A stretch of 64,000 nt of DNA from CAYWBW01 sp964456745. Its GTDB lineage: Bacteria; Patescibacteriota; Gracilibacteria; GCA-2401425; JAJOLG01. The stretch covers positions 62,001 to 126,000 of the forward strand of contig CAYWBW010000002.1 of assembly GCA_964456745.1 (NCBI GenBank), given 5' to 3'. Below the pieces are notes generated by a model. It searched no databases. It had not been told where the DNA came from and saw only the letters and a program-made list of their open reading frames with translations. A program made the translations under genes and the position numbers. Below, one piece after another: positions 10,087 through 22,833 of the stretch (positions are counted from its first letter, which is position 1; the number at the start of each line of letters is the position of its first letter).

Positions 10087-11298
10087 TTAAAATCATATAA
10101 TTTCGCTTTTTTCTTCTCATCTCTTTGTAAACTCGTATCATCATTTCTCTATAGATTTATCTGAAATTATAATTCTATTTGGCATTCATAAAAGTTCTGA
10201 GTCTCAAGCTTTTTTTCAAAATCAAACATCTCTGTCATCTAAAATTACTTCTCCTCATTCAGTTTCAATTTTTTTAGCTAAACTCATAGCTTTATCAATA
10301 TTATCCCCCATTACTAAAATATAATGAGAATATGGAGCTACTGAATCTGGCCAAATCAAACCCTTATCATCACAAAAATATTCTGCAATTACTCACATTA
10401 ATCTTGATATTCATATTCAATAACAACCCATAAGTGGATTAATCATATTTCAATTTTCATCTGTAAATTTTGTTTTAAAACTCTTTGTAAACTTTGTCAT
10501 TAATGGAAATATATTTCAAACTTCACAAGCTTGTTCAATTTTTAAATCTTGATTGCCACACTCTGTACATTTAAATCACTCACTTACAATCTCTTTATTA
10601 AAAGCCAGAGTGCATTTTTCACAAATATGAATTTCATCTTCTCATATTTCAAGTATTGTCTGAAACTCATGTGAATATTTTTCTGTAAAATCTCATCCGC
10701 TCGCCAAACAAACATAAGTATCTTTTCAAAGTCACATTCTATCAAAGCATTTAACATATACTTTTTTCATTGTTTCATAATATTTCTCAAAATCCTCTTC
10801 ATCTTTATGGAAAGAATAAAGATCCTTCATTAAAAACTCTCTTCATCTCAAAAGTCATGATTTTGCTCGAGTCTCATTTCTAAATTTATTTTGAATTTGA
10901 TACACAGCTATTGGTAAATCTTTATAAGAACTAATAAATTCTCAAATAAGTGGTGTAACTAATTCCTCATGGGTTGAGTTGAGAGCATACTCTGTAGATC
11001 AAGGTCATGGAAGCTTAAATAGTACATCCACTGTATCCCATCTTCAAGTTTCAAGCCAATGCCCTTTTGATCAAAGTGCAGGCATCAAAACCTCATTTCA
11101 CCCAGCTGCATTCATTTCCTCTCTGACAATGTTTTCTATATTTCTAAGTACCTTTAATCATATTGGCAAAAAACTATAGGCTCAGGCAACTTCTTGTCTA
11201 ATAAATCATCATTGTAGCAAGTATCATGTTGATTTATTATCAGATCCGTGCGGAGTTGATTTTAAAGTTTTAATTGGAAAATTTGAGAGCTTGAGCAT
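10087..11298 (-). CDS. proS: Prolyl-tRNA synthetase, short form
   Basis: 403 residues, against about 570 for typical bacterial ProRS. Class II motifs are recognisable: the Pro-binding start TLKSTPHGSDN, then STHEELVTPLI, motif 2 in FRNETRAKSG with GREFLMKDLYSFH, and the late MGCYGIGISRLMGVIAE. Directly after the catalytic core comes the anticodon domain ending in KSEIIGF. Spacing leaves no room for the inserted editing domain found in most bacterial ProRS, resembling mitochondrial-type or minimal enzymes. It should charge tRNA-Pro in the cytoplasm. Confidence 0.92.
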
Positions 11299-11428
11299 TT
11301 TGTAATATTAAAAGTATTATTTATTTAATTATAAATATAAATTATAAATTTGAAATATTAATTTATTTATTTTATTAAAATCAATGAATTAATATTTTTT
11401 CTCATAAACTGATTTCTTAAATTAATCC

Positions 11429-14122
11429 TTATTTGGTTTTCAATTGATAAATAGCAACTGCGACCTCATCTCTAGTCATAAAATCTCAAGGATTAAGTTT
11501 ATTTCAAATATTTGGAAATAAATTATAGCGACCAACAATTCAGGCATATTTTATGATCCAATCTTGATCAACATCTATGAAATCATGAGACAAGTTTTCA
11601 TTTAAATTGAATGTTTTTGTCAACATCTTTAAAAATTCTCACCTTCTAACTCATGCGGCAGGTTTAAAACTTCAATCACTATATCACTTAACAATATTAT
11701 GAAATTCTGCTTTATTTACAAAAGGTGCATACCATTCATCTTGTTTTACATCCCAAAGTTTGGTTTGATAATTTAATTCACCTGTGTAATATGAAGTATT
11801 AAAATATTTACCAAATTTTGCTAATACAAGAAATTTTGAAGCTTCCGCCCTGTTTACTAAATTATCTCATCTAAATGTAGCATCTGAATATCATCAAATA
11901 ATTCACTCTTCAAAAAGGTAATTGGCAGATTGTCATTCTAAAGTATCTAATCATTTATCCTTAAAATTTGATTTACGTTCAGTTGTAATTATCTGATCTT
12001 CATATCAGGCAATTGGCATAACAATTTGTACATCATTATTAGATCAATACTTAACTATGTACTTATGTTTTTTTATATTTATACAATTTTTTTCAATAAA
12101 TCACAGTTCTCATATTTTACAAATTCAAATTGTAATTTTATGGTATTTTTTATCTTTAAAATTTGATCAAAAAATAAAATCATAATTTAGTTTAATTTTT
12201 TTATTTTTAATATTGGTTGATGCGACGTTTTTACCATTGTTATGAGTTGCTCAAAAATAATATTTGTCTGACACCTTATCAAATTTAACAATTAAACTTT
12301 TATTATTTCATTTCATTTTTCACCATTTTACCGAAGTAATTTTTGGAGGATTTTCTATCTGCTCCAGTTCTTTAATTTCAATTACTCTATTAGAAATTAA
12401 ATCATTTGTTTGAAGTCTTAAACCAAAATATTTACTATCTTTACGAACTATAGGTCTAAGATTAAGATCTGAAACCTTTAATTTTAACTTAGAATCATTT
12501 GCATTATCATTTATTGATACTGTAAAAATAAACCTTCCCTTTGACTTACTTTCAATTCTTTCTAGTACAGCAGTATCAAAAACAAGAGCTCATCAAAATT
12601 TATTTTTAAATGATAATTTATCAAGAATTACTTTTTCATGAACTCATTCTTTTTTAAATAATTTTGCACTAGATATGGTTTCAGGGTTAAATCATGATTC
12701 ATAAATACTTGATAATGAGAATCATCTAAAATATATGGGAAAATTATTATTATTTTCTATTTCAAAATCTAGAGCAACAATATTTTTATCTCATGGATTA
12801 ACAATTTTCTTAACACTTAGATATGATCATCTAGATACTTTTGTATTGTGCTTAACTTTTTTAGACTTTACTAAAATCGAATTTGAACGAAATATTTTAG
12901 GCTCAAGATGTCATTTTTTATAATTCTCAAGTTCAATAGATGAATTTCAGGTGCTTATTATTTTACATTTAATTTTTTTAATATTAAGCTTACTTACCTC
13001 ATCTCAACATTTCATTTTAGTTTTATCATATACCCATTTCCATTCTGTTATTGGCTCTCTAGAGAAGCTTTTAAATTTTATTATTTCTCATATTTCTACT
13101 TTTATTTTTGCTTGTCAAAATATATCTTTTTGTGCAGAAGGATTAGAGGTTAATTCAACTGAATAATCTTTAATCTCTAAACTATTAATATTAATAGTTC
13201 TATTTGATAACAAAGTAGATGGTGTAATATTGTACTCTCAAGCGAAGAAGACGGAATTCTCAGCATCTTTTTTGTCTTTAGCTATTGATAACCAAACAAG
13301 TTTTAATTTGATTTCTAAAGGTTTCAAAACATTTTCATCAAATGATAATGTAACTACATATCTTCCATGATTATTAATCATTTCAGAATTAATATTAGAA
13401 AAATTAATAGTTCAATTATTAATACTTCATTTTTCATTTGCTATTAAGGTTTCATTGACTCAATCTTTTTTCCAAATACTTATATCAGTTACTGTAGAGT
13501 TATTAAAATCATCATTATCAATAATGTTTGATAATTCTAAATGAGTTAAAACAGGTTCTGAATGATTTTTATCACTATGAATTTCAAAATCAAATGCGAC
13601 AACATTTTTTTCTCAAGCTTCTACATTTTTTTCACTAGAAAGAGTACTTAAATTAAGATCAACATACAACTTATCATTTATACGCACTTCTATATCTTCT
13701 CAAGTTCTAATATTTTCTACTTCTATATTTTTTAATTTAAAATATCAAATAAGTGGATTTTTAAATTCTACAGTCATGCTATCAACTGAATCAGCTTTGA
13801 TGAAAAAATTAATATTATCAAATATAATTTTATCTTTATTAAGATTCTCAACTGCAATTAACGTATCTCAATGTTTTAATGAAACAGTTGAACCTCACTC
13901 ATCAGTATCACTAAAATACTCAAATTCTATAGATTTTATTTCATAATCTTCGTAAAAATAAGTTCAGTCAAATTCAATTACATTATTATCATAATTAACA
14001 TAAATGTGTTCCCTACCTCATCATCAAAACACTTGATTAATACCAATTATTAGAATAAAAGATAATAATATTGTAATTATTTTTGTTTTAATTTGTCATA
14101 ACATTTTCATAGAATTTTTCAT
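11429..14122 (-). CDS. Secreted SLH-domain envelope protein
   Basis: 897 residues. The N-terminus is a signal peptide (basic start, then IITILLSFILIIGINQVFG). A long beta-rich region follows with repeated units of the type KNVVAFDFEI and KNIVALDFEI, which look like Ig-like or cohesin-like sandwich domains. The last ~150 residues are S-layer homology motifs, for example RAEASKFLVLAKFG, GYSDGSFKPAAGVRRGEF and MTRDEVAVAIYQL. SLH motifs bind cell-wall-linked polymers, so the protein is probably displayed on the surface. It is last in a minus-strand set led by an ECF sigma factor, suggesting envelope-stress control. Confidence 0.88.
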
Positions 14123-14201
14123 AATTTTTAGTTAAAAAAGTAAATTTAAGATGTAAATATAAATAATATCTACAATATATCAATATGCTTTAAAGCATTT
14201 A

Positions 14202-14999
14202 TTAATCAGCATTATTAAGATCTATTTTCAATTTTCTATATATTTGTCTAATTTTTTTTAGATTATTATTAGATTTAATTAAATATTCTTCTCACTTGTT
14301 TATATTTTTTTCATATTGCTCAAATTTCTTATAACTTGGAATATTAGAGAAAATCTCAACAGATTCATTAAATTGATTTATTGTTTCTGTTTTTAAATCA
14401 TTTATCTCAATTAATCATTGTTCAAAAGTATCTTTACTTCATTGAATACTATTTATTTGAGAAATAATTAATAAAATCTTATTTTCAGTAATATATAGAA
14501 TATCTGCAATTCAATTAATTGAATACAGTAATTTAGACATTATTATGATATTTTTTATATCAGTATTTTCCTTAGCTATTTCTTGTAATAAAAAAACAAG
14601 ATCTTGAGATAAAAATCATTCTTTTAATTCTTTTATTTTATTACTTATTTCTTCTAAAAATACTATTTTACTTTGAACAAGCCTTGAATTTATATCAAAA
14701 TCAAATCATAATTCACTTAATTTTTCTTGTTTTATTTGAAACTTTATTTCTTTCAAAAAATTAATTCTATTATCAATCTCAATGATAGAAAATTCTTTAG
14801 CATCTTGCTTGTATGAGTTTTTAATATTCTCATTTCATTTAATGAATTTTATAAAATTAGATTTTAAAATTTTATCATTTTGATTTAATTTAATCGAAGA
14901 TGAGTGATGTGGATTATACTGAGATGCATTACAACTATTTCAAAATAGAAATAATACTACTATTGAGAGTCCAATTAAAAATTTGTTTAAAGATTTCAT
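14202..14999 (-). CDS. Secreted lipoprotein-like coiled-coil protein
   Basis: 265 residues. The N-terminus has a basic start, a hydrophobic helix (FLIGLSIVVLFLFG) and NSC, a loose lipobox-like end, so it may be membrane-anchored. The mature part is almost entirely charged alpha-helix with Ile/Leu heptads, probably a coiled coil. No known domain was recognised. It lies between the anti-sigma-like gene and the SLH protein on the same strand with gaps of 62 and 79 nt. It may therefore belong to the envelope-stress regulon. Function unknown. Confidence 0.7.
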
Positions 15000-15061
15000 A
15001 TTATATTATTAATTAATTTTTCTTTCGATTATATTAGTAGATATTGGTGTACATTTTTAAT

Positions 15062-15535
15062 TTACATTATATCAAAATTAAGATGATCTTCTAAAAAAGA
15101 ATCATTTAAAGTTATATCTACATTATCAATGAGGGTATAGAATTCTAAATCCATATCATCTTCATTATAGAAATTGATAGGATTTTCAGTTAAAATGTTA
15201 TTATTATTTAATTCATCATTAAAAACAGTTTCAATTGATTTATAATTGACATCGTCTTTCATTGAGAAAAAAGATAAAATTGGAATAATTAAAAGTATAG
15301 CTAATCATGATGAAGCAATATATCAAATATTTCTTAAATCTTGAATTATTCAAAATGAGAAGAAACTTTCAAAAAAATTATTTTCTCTTTTAATTTCTTT
15401 TTTTGCATATTTTTTTATAAGTTCTTTTTTTAAATTATTTTTAAATTTTTTATCAATTCTAATAACATTCTGTTGTGACAATTTTATAAACATGTCATCT
15501 TTTTTGTCATTTTGTATTTCCTTATTATTAAACAT
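15062..15535 (-). CDS. Single-pass membrane protein, probable anti-sigma factor
   Basis: 157 residues. A basic, helical cytoplasmic N-terminus (RIDKKFKNNLKKELIKKYAKK) is followed by one membrane span near residue 80 (GYIASSGLAILLIIPIL) and an acidic outer domain. It starts 22 nt after the ECF sigma gene. That position and topology are typical of anti-sigma factors that hold their sigma at the membrane. No zinc-binding HxxxCxxC motif is present, so the family is not one of the well-known ZAS proteins. The role is inferred from context. Confidence 0.65.
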
Positions 15536-15557
15536 AATTTTTTTATTAAATATTTTA

Positions 15558-16127
15558 TTAAAATTTAATTTTATCTTCTTTTACTAATTCTCTTAATTTA
15601 CTTAATGCTCTTCTTTGCATAACTTTCACTGTATTATATTCCATTCATAATTCTAAAGCAGCATCTTTGAGAGAATAATTTTGTAAAAATCTTAATCTAA
15701 ATAGTGTTTTTGGTTTTTTTGATAAATAAGTATTTATTATATTATTTACTTTATTATGTAGCATATTAAGTCTTTTCTCTTCTTGCTCAAATTCGTCATC
15801 TGTAATATTCTTACTTTCTATTGTTTCTATTATATCTTCAAATATTACTTTTGAATCATACGACTTACTTCTCCAGAATTCTGCTAATTTATTCCTTGTT
15901 ATTGAAAATATCCAAGTTGATAGTTTTGATTTTTTCTTAAAGCTATGTATTTGATCTAGTATTATTATAAAGATATCACTAGTTATATCTTGTCAATCTT
16001 CATCTGTATCAACCCTTTTCCTTACGTAAAAGTAGATCTTATCAAAAAACATTTCATATATTTCGCTTATTGCATTTGCATCACCAGCCTGTACTCATTT
16101 AATAATACAATTCATGTTTTCCTTCAT
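15558..16127 (-). CDS. ECF-type RNA polymerase sigma factor
   Basis: 189 residues, the usual ECF size. Region 2 is seen as EIYEMFFDKIYFYVRKRVD, then DGQDITSDIF and STWIFSITRNKLAEFWR. Region 4 is the helix-turn-helix LRFLQNYSLKDAALELG followed by YNTVKVMQRRALSKLREL. It should direct RNA polymerase to a small envelope regulon, with the adjacent membrane protein as its partner. ATG 16127 is used; an in-frame ATG five codons later is possible. It is divergent from the VirB2-like gene, with about 180 nt between them. Confidence 0.92.
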
Positions 16128-16310
16128 TTATTCTGTTTATAAGCTTAGTCGAAATAGGGGTACATTTTTAATTGAATATTACTATTATGTAATATAATAA
16201 AATATGTGTCAACTTTTAAAAAATCTGACAGCTAAAAAACCAACATAAGATTTAACAAAATTTGCAACTTTTAATAATAAAATTAATATTAAATTAATAA
16301 AAAAATATTC

Positions 16311-16706
16311 ATGATATTAAGACTTTGAATTATTGCACTAATTTTCATAAAATTATTATTTGTATTTTGAGATATAACTTATGCTTCTTCGGTAAACGAA
16401 ATATTATGAGACAATAAACCAACACACTTAGTAAAACCTCCAGTAAAAAATAGTGCAGATGAACTTTTATTACACTATGTATGAAACATTATTGATTATG
16501 CCTTATATTTTGCTGGGCTTGTTGCAGTAATAGTAATAATAATATGAGGATTTAGATATGTAACTTATTTTTGAGTTGAAGATGCAGAAAACCAAGCAAA
16601 AATGCTTATTATAAATGCAATCTTGTGACTTGTAATAATTATATGCTCAGCGCTTATTGTTGATAATGCCGATACAATTTTAAGACTTATTATCTGATGA
16701 ACTTAA
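16311..16706 (+). CDS. Small VirB2/TrbC-like pilin protein
   Basis: 131 residues: a signal peptide ending near FGDITYAS, a short linker, and two hydrophobic helices (YALYFAGLVAVIVIIIGGFRYV and a second with AILGLVIIICSALIV) separated by a charged loop with AENQAKMLI. This two-helix layout matches VirB2/TrbC-type pilins of type IV secretion, common as small proteins in CPR genomes. Two similar proteins occur at 62833-63775. Its last 27 nt overlap the opposite-strand frameshifted gene. Confidence 0.7.
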
Positions 16707-17263
16707 ATCATTAAACTTAGATAATCAGGCAAGTAAATCTTTATAAATTATACTTAATCAAGTATTAGGATTTTGTATTATATAATCTATAACTTCTAAA
16801 TTATTGTAATTTTCATTAACTGTTCGTAACCAATGAGTATCATATTTTAATAAACTTAAACATGCATCAATATTCATTATACAATCACACTTGTGTATAA
16901 TCTCCTCTCTCATTCAATCATCAATAAGTCAATTATCTATAAAATCTCTATACAATTCAAAATTGTTATCAAATCATAAAATTTTAATAATTTGATTATC
17001 TACAAGATTCCATTCTTTTGTCAAAATGTGATAAGTTTGCATGGCATTATAAATGGATTGCTCATGATCCTCAAAAAGATGAACTGACGTAATAATATCA
17101 TCTAAACACTTATTATTCTAATTTTTAAACCCATCTCTTCTCATTTAAGTGCTTGTTGAAGCTCTCTTATTCAAGTTGTTCCATATACACCATTTACCTC
17201 TAAGCAAAACCTATCTCCATCTAGTCCTGACAATCTTTGTTTCAAATTAGACTCAATCGCCAT
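16680..17263 (-). pseudogene. Uncharacterised protein gene split by a one-base frameshift
   Basis: ATG 17263 opens a 53-codon frame ending at TAG 17104. Its sequence, with RELQQALKGEEMGLKIR at the end, continues without a start codon in the -1 frame (NNKCLDDIITSVHLFEDHE onward) to TAA 16680. Joining them at the AAT-rich stretch near 17110-17120 gives about 195 residues. The downstream part begins with no ATG until 17042. Either the gene is recently broken, or the frames are joined by slippage, or the assembly is off by one base. No domain was recognised. It lies just downstream of sufU on the same strand. Confidence 0.5.
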
Positions 17264-17324
17264 AACTTACTAATTATATTAATGTATTCAAAATCTATTT
17301 TACACAATTTTTCTAGAAGTCAAG

Positions 17325-17690
17325 CTATTTTTTCAAACACTCTTGAATAGTTCTTAATGCAAGAACTGCACATTTTATTCTATTTGCTCAAATTTTTGTT
17401 CAAAGCAGTTCCTCAATATCTACAATCTCCATCTTAAAAACCTCCTTAACATCTATTCAAATAAGCTCTTCTGACAGAAGCGAAGCAGTTGCTACTGATA
17501 TCGCACACCCACTTGCTTCAAATTTAATTTCTTTAATTTTTTTCTTGTTTTTGTCTAATTTTAAATAAACAATAATCTCATCTCAACAAGATCTATTTAC
17601 ATTTTCAAGCTCGCAATCAGGAATATCAATCTTACCTTTATTTTGCGGATACTTATAATGCTCTAAAATTATCTGGCTATATAATGACAT
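17325..17690 (-). CDS. sufU: SufU/IscU-type iron-sulfur scaffold
   Basis: 121 residues. The three cluster-ligand cysteines sit in NRSCGDEI (residue ~34), ASGCAIS and NRIKCAVLAL, each in the U-type context with the Asp following the first Cys. The protein receives sulfur from the cysteine desulfurase and, in SufU systems, activates it with bound zinc. It lies 23 nt downstream of sufS in the same operon. No sufBCD genes are present in the window. Confidence 0.92.
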
Positions 17691-17713
17691 ATAATATTTC
17701 GATAAATAATAAT

Positions 17714-18910
17714 CTATCCAAAAATTTTAACAACTTCCTCTAAAGCTAAAATTAGCTTATCAACATCTTTAATATCATTATAAACCCAAAATGATACTCT
17801 AGTAGATCAACTTATTCAAAGAGATTTATGTACAAGGTCACTACAATGAAATCAAGATCTCACACAAATATTGTGATCTGATAAAATTTGAGAAACATCG
17901 TGAGAATGTATTTGTTTAAAATAAAATGATATAATAGCAGTCTTATTTTTTTGATCTCTGTGTCATATTATTTTTAATGACTTAATTCTAGATAATTTCT
18001 TTAATGCATAACTAGTAAGCTTTTTGTTATTTTCTAAAAGCAGATTATATCCAACTTCTTCCATAAATTCACAAGCTTTAGCAAAAGCAATGACTCAAGA
18101 TAAATTTTGAGTTCAAGCTTCGAATTTTTGCATTCATTCAATAAGTTTAAATTTTTCTTCTGAAACTTTTAACACAACTCATCATCAAATATTTATCGGT
18201 TTTATTTTATCAATGATATTATCATTTAAATATAATAATCATACTCAAGTTGGTCATCAAAGCTTATGTGCTGAAAACACAAATCAACTAAGATATATTT
18301 TTCTTAAATCAATTTTCATATGAGCTGCTGATTGACATCAGTCAACAAAAAAATAAATTCACTTTTCTTTTGCTATCTCTCAAACTTCTTTTATTGGTAG
18401 TATTTGCCCAGATACATTTGAAACATGTGTAAGCGCTATTACCTTGGTCTTGTTAGTAATACTTGATTTTATATCTTCCAAAGATATTTCCTGATTTTCA
18501 TTTAAAGTAATAAATTTTAATTTTATTCAAATTTCATCTTGGAGTCTCGTCCATACAATAGCATTAGAATTGTGTTCTAATATTGAAATCAAAACCTCAT
18601 CTCAAGCTTTAAGATTAGATTTCATTCACGATGCAATTATATTTAATCACTCAGTTGCTCAAGCTACAAATGCAATATTTTCATGACTAACTCATATAAA
18701 ATTAGCAACTTTTTCTTTTGCTTCATCATATTTTTGAGTAGCTCAAAGTGAAACAAAACAATTTCATCTTCAAACTGATCAATAATATTTTTCATTAAAA
18801 CACCTTTCTTCGTCAATTACTGATTGTGGTTTTTGAGCTGTTGCTCAAGAATCAAGAATTACTATTCAGGGATTATTTTTAAAAATTGGAAAAATAGCTT
18901 TAATATCCAT
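17714..18910 (-). CDS. sufS: SufS-type cysteine desulfurase
   Basis: 398 residues. Class V aminotransferase fold: LDSGATAQKP at the start, TEGLNIIA, the PLP-contacting LTHVSNVSG and VDGCQSAAH, and the PLP lysine in SAHKLGGPTGVG near residue 224. The catalytic loop near the end is CVRSGFHCSD, matching the group II RxGxHC pattern. It takes sulfur from cysteine to form a persulfide for SufU, for cluster assembly or tRNA thiolation (mnmA is present at 52.5 kb). The start codon overlaps the stop of the upstream ATP-grasp/peptidase gene by one base (TAATG). Confidence 0.94.
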
Positions 18911-21261
18911 TATTCTTCATTATTTTTTTCAATAAAATCTTTAGCAAATTTAGGAAAATATTTTGAATCCGTGGTATTAATTTGTCTAAGAATTTTCAAA
19001 CAATCTAATGACACCTTTCAAGAATATAATAAATTTACATCCTCACTAGTTGCATTTTTCATAAAATCAGAAATTTCTTGTTCTCATGTAAAATAAATTA
19101 TATCTTTTGTGAAAGTAGTAAGCTTTGAGGTATCACTCAAACCCCTCTTAACTTTTACACAAGTCTTCCAAGCCTCTTTATCTGAAATTCAAAAAGTATC
19201 CATTAAATAATTAAAAAGCTCTAAAAATGTCATATTTCTTCACATATAAGCAGCTATCACACGAAGTGCTGGCCAAATTTCTTTTTCTCATTGAGCAATA
19301 TTTAATTGCTTTTGAGCATATACTGCTAATCACTCTTCTGTATTTAAATATCACTTTGTTCATCTTTCAAATATTTCATAATCTTGAAAACGTGAATTTT
19401 CTGATCTGTATACATGAGTCTCAATTTCATGCGCTATAAGTGACTGAAGTCTATTTTCACTTATCTTAGCAAACTTAGATATATTAATATTACCTCATTT
19501 ACTTACATTCATATCTGACATCATGTCTTCTAAGACTTGCACTTTCCATCATGAAATCTTGTTCTCTTTTAAAAACTTTTTTAATTTTTCTGATATAGCT
19601 TTAACATCTAATATCTTACTACTATCCTTATGAATTTTGTGCTTTTTTATATACAAAATAGCTTTTTTATATTGATCATATGACAACTCTCAATAAATTT
19701 TTTCTGAAATTTTTCAATATTCAATAGTATCTCTTTTTTCAATTAAATCTAATTTTAAAAATATCTCTGCAATTTTATCATCATAAAGCTGCATCATTGG
19801 ATGATCAATTCACCTTGGTATTTTATAAATCTCCTTTCTAATATCATCTAATGCTGCTTTAGAAAAATGTTTATATTCAAATTGTGGATTAAAATTTGGA
19901 TTAGATAAAAATAAATCTTTTTGTTCAAGTAGATTTAATGGTTTTATATAAGTAATAAATCTAAGCTTCTTATCAATATCACATAATTTTTTATCAATAT
20001 TCTTAACAATTTTTTCATTAACATCTTGTATAAAACTTGAATCAATCTTATTTTTTAAAGAAGTACATATTAAAAAATTTCAAAGATGTTTTCATCAAAC
20101 CACAATCTTATAATCTTTATTAGTAAAATCTTTTTTCTTAAACACTGCCTTGATACGAACTCATTGTATACTTATATCAATATATTCTCACTTATTAATA
20201 AAACTTTTATCAATGTAGTTTTCTTCTCAAAATGGATCAATTTTTGCAACTGTATTTAGCATTTTATCTCCAAAAATAATCACTGGTTCGTATAATCAAA
20301 TTACTGGTCTTTGATCACTTATATCTGCAACATTAGAAGTTAGCTTATTTCAAAACAAAGTTTTAGCAGCCTGCATTCATTGTTCTGGATTTAGAATTTT
20401 TAAATCTCTTACAGCTTCTAATCTATTTTTTAATGGAATCAAATTACATATTTGTATTTTTAATCCAGGTCTAGCATTAATCTCTAAAACCTTGATTCAT
20501 GTTTTAGTAATTGCCAAATCTACTCATAAATATCAAATGCTCGTACTTTGCTGAATTTTACTAGAAGATAGTAAAATATCATCCCAATCAGGAATTTGCA
20601 TTCAAGAAACCTGCCTTCAATCAGGAAAATATTTAATAAATTTTTCTCACTTAACTCAATAAGTTGTTCTTCATGTAGCAATATCAATTCATACTCAAAT
20701 AGCTCATTTAGCCAAATTTCATTTTCACTCTGATTCTCTTGTAGGAATTCTAAGCATTGCAATAACAGGTACAAAATTAAAAACAATTACTCTTACATCA
20801 GGTAATCCTCATTTTTCTATAAATGATTTAAATATTTCATGTGAATCTAAAGCCTCTTCTATAAGTGCGATATCATGAGTTCATGAAATAGCATATTTTC
20901 AATCTAAAATAGACACTATGTGTAGATAAAAATCTTCCCATGAAATATATTCTCAAGTTATCTTAATGAAACCATTTTTCTTTTTATCCATTATCACTAT
21001 GATTCCCTCTCATCAAAAACCTCTATTTGGCTTAATAACAAAACTACTTGGAAGTGATTTATAATCAAAATTATCTAAATCACTTATTGTTTTTATAGTT
21101 CTAAAAAGCTTTGCAACTCATATGCCTCGTGAATTTAAAAAATTCTTTGTATAAAGCTTATCATCTGCAAAATGCTTTGAAACTTTAGAATTGTACTTTG
21201 AAATATATACATTTCTTGCGTTCATTCATAAAACCCCCGATAATTTTTCAATAAAAGACAT
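18910..21261 (-). CDS. Fusion of sugar-transfer-type ATP-grasp ligase and MATCAP-like peptidase
   Basis: 783 residues. The N-terminal ~330 residues read as the ATP-grasp family called alpha-L-glutamate-ligase-related: NARNVYISKYNSKVS, KLYTKNFLNSRGI, FVIKPNRGFGGEGI, and the magnesium site KVLEINARPGLKIQ. The C-terminal half contains SLIAHEIETHVYR near residues 607-619, a zinc-peptidase HExxxH. It is followed by YLNTEEGLAVYAQ, the pattern of the DUF1704/MATCAP carboxypeptidase family. One polypeptide may therefore both attach and trim an amino-acid or peptide tag. The substrate is unknown. The gene starts immediately after the stop of the 7TM gene and overlaps sufS by one base. Confidence 0.85.
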
Positions 21262-22833
21262 TTATTCTTGTAGTCAATCTTTCAGAAGTTCCCTAAACTT
21301 AAAATACTCAGACAACCTAAGCCCCTTATATTTTCATACTAAAATATTCAATAAAAGAGGTATAAATACCACCTCAGGCATTGATATAATCAAATTATTT
21401 AATGGAAACCAATTTACTAATAAAAAAGCAATAACTGAAATTACAACAGTTTGAATTGTAGATATAAATGCATAAACAGAACCATCTTCCAACTGAGCTC
21501 ACATAAATTTTTCAGAAATCCTAGACATGATAATCATAGGAAAAATTGTAGTACTAAGCGATATTTCTATTTCAAATTCAACAAATATCCAAATTAATAC
21601 AATATATGACAATGCAATTGAAGTAAGCATGAGTGAAGATTTTGGTATAAAAGGAATTTCAATATTTTCAATAACCTTTCTTACTAAATAAGAAACAAAT
21701 AAAATACTACATAAAACTATAAGTCAAAAATTCAGTCAGAGTACAAAAAATGAAAGTGAAATAAGTGTTGGTAAATATATTCAAAAAGCAGATAGTCAAA
21801 ATACATGTCTTGAAAGCACAATGAAAAATGAAATAAAAGGAAAGGCTAAAAGTAAATATAAAGCAGGCATTGGAACTCATTTTCAAACCAAATATGATAT
21901 TAAATTTGAAAATACCAACAAGCTACTTTTTTTAAACTTTTCATCAATTTCAAAATACTCTACCGCTCTACTATTTAATATTAACTTAAGATTTTCAACT
22001 CATTCATAATTTTGAAATATCGGATTTAAAGCTTCAATTCTTGTTATTAAAAATCTAGACACTCATAATGTGTTAAAAAATCTATCAACAATATTTCTTT
22101 CAATTTCTAAATTTCATTCAGATATTTTTACAAACAACTTATCTTTAAAAGATCAACCCAATCAAGAGTTAGACTTTTTCATAAACTCACTAAAAACTCA
22201 AAGTCACCATGAATTTTTTGTATCAAAAAGTATAATTTGTGAATCATCTATATAATCTTTATTTTCATAAAAACTTTCAATTAAACTTTCATTGCTTGAT
22301 AGGGAAGCAAGATCTTTAGAATATTTTATAACCCTTAACCATATTCAATCATTTGCTGCCTGGTTAACTATATTAGAAAGTCATGAATCAACATCCCGAT
22401 CTGTTATGAATAGAGCTTTTGACCTATATGCTATAACATATTTTTTTACATTTGAAGTTTCTGTTCACTGACTAACAGATAAACCAATCTCCTTTCTTCA
22501 AATATCATCAAAGACAAATTTAACTTTTTCTCACCATTTAGTAACTCAATTAATATTCCACTTATAAGTTGTATCTTTTCAAGTCATCAATAAAGATGAT
22601 GAAGCATTTAATTTTATTTCTTCTCATCTTTTTACATAACCATCAACAGATATAACTGCAGTAATCAAAGCATCTTTATACTGCTCTTTTTTTATTATAA
22701 TCTCTTCTGACTGAGCACCTTCCTCTACACTAGAGCCAGCGTCATTTGTAAGATCAATAATTTCACTTTCGCTATTAACGACAAATGAAAAATTTAATAA
22801 TAAAATCAGGATAATTAAATATATTTTTTTCAT
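21262..22833 (-). CDS. Exported PKD-like/7TM membrane protein partner of the ATP-grasp ligase
   Basis: 523 residues: signal peptide MKKIYLIILILLLNFSFVVN, an outer domain with a PKD-like stretch (SSSLLMTGKDTTYKWNI), a globular region, then about seven hydrophobic helices from residue ~310 to 480. Within these, FIVLSRHVFGLSAFGIYLPT resembles the 7TM domain found next to inactive transglutaminases and ATP-grasp ligases (7TM_transglut family). No transglutaminase domain is evident. The next gene begins at the base after its stop, so the two are translationally coupled. Its role as a membrane platform for the cytoplasmic ligase/peptidase is inferred. Confidence 0.8.
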
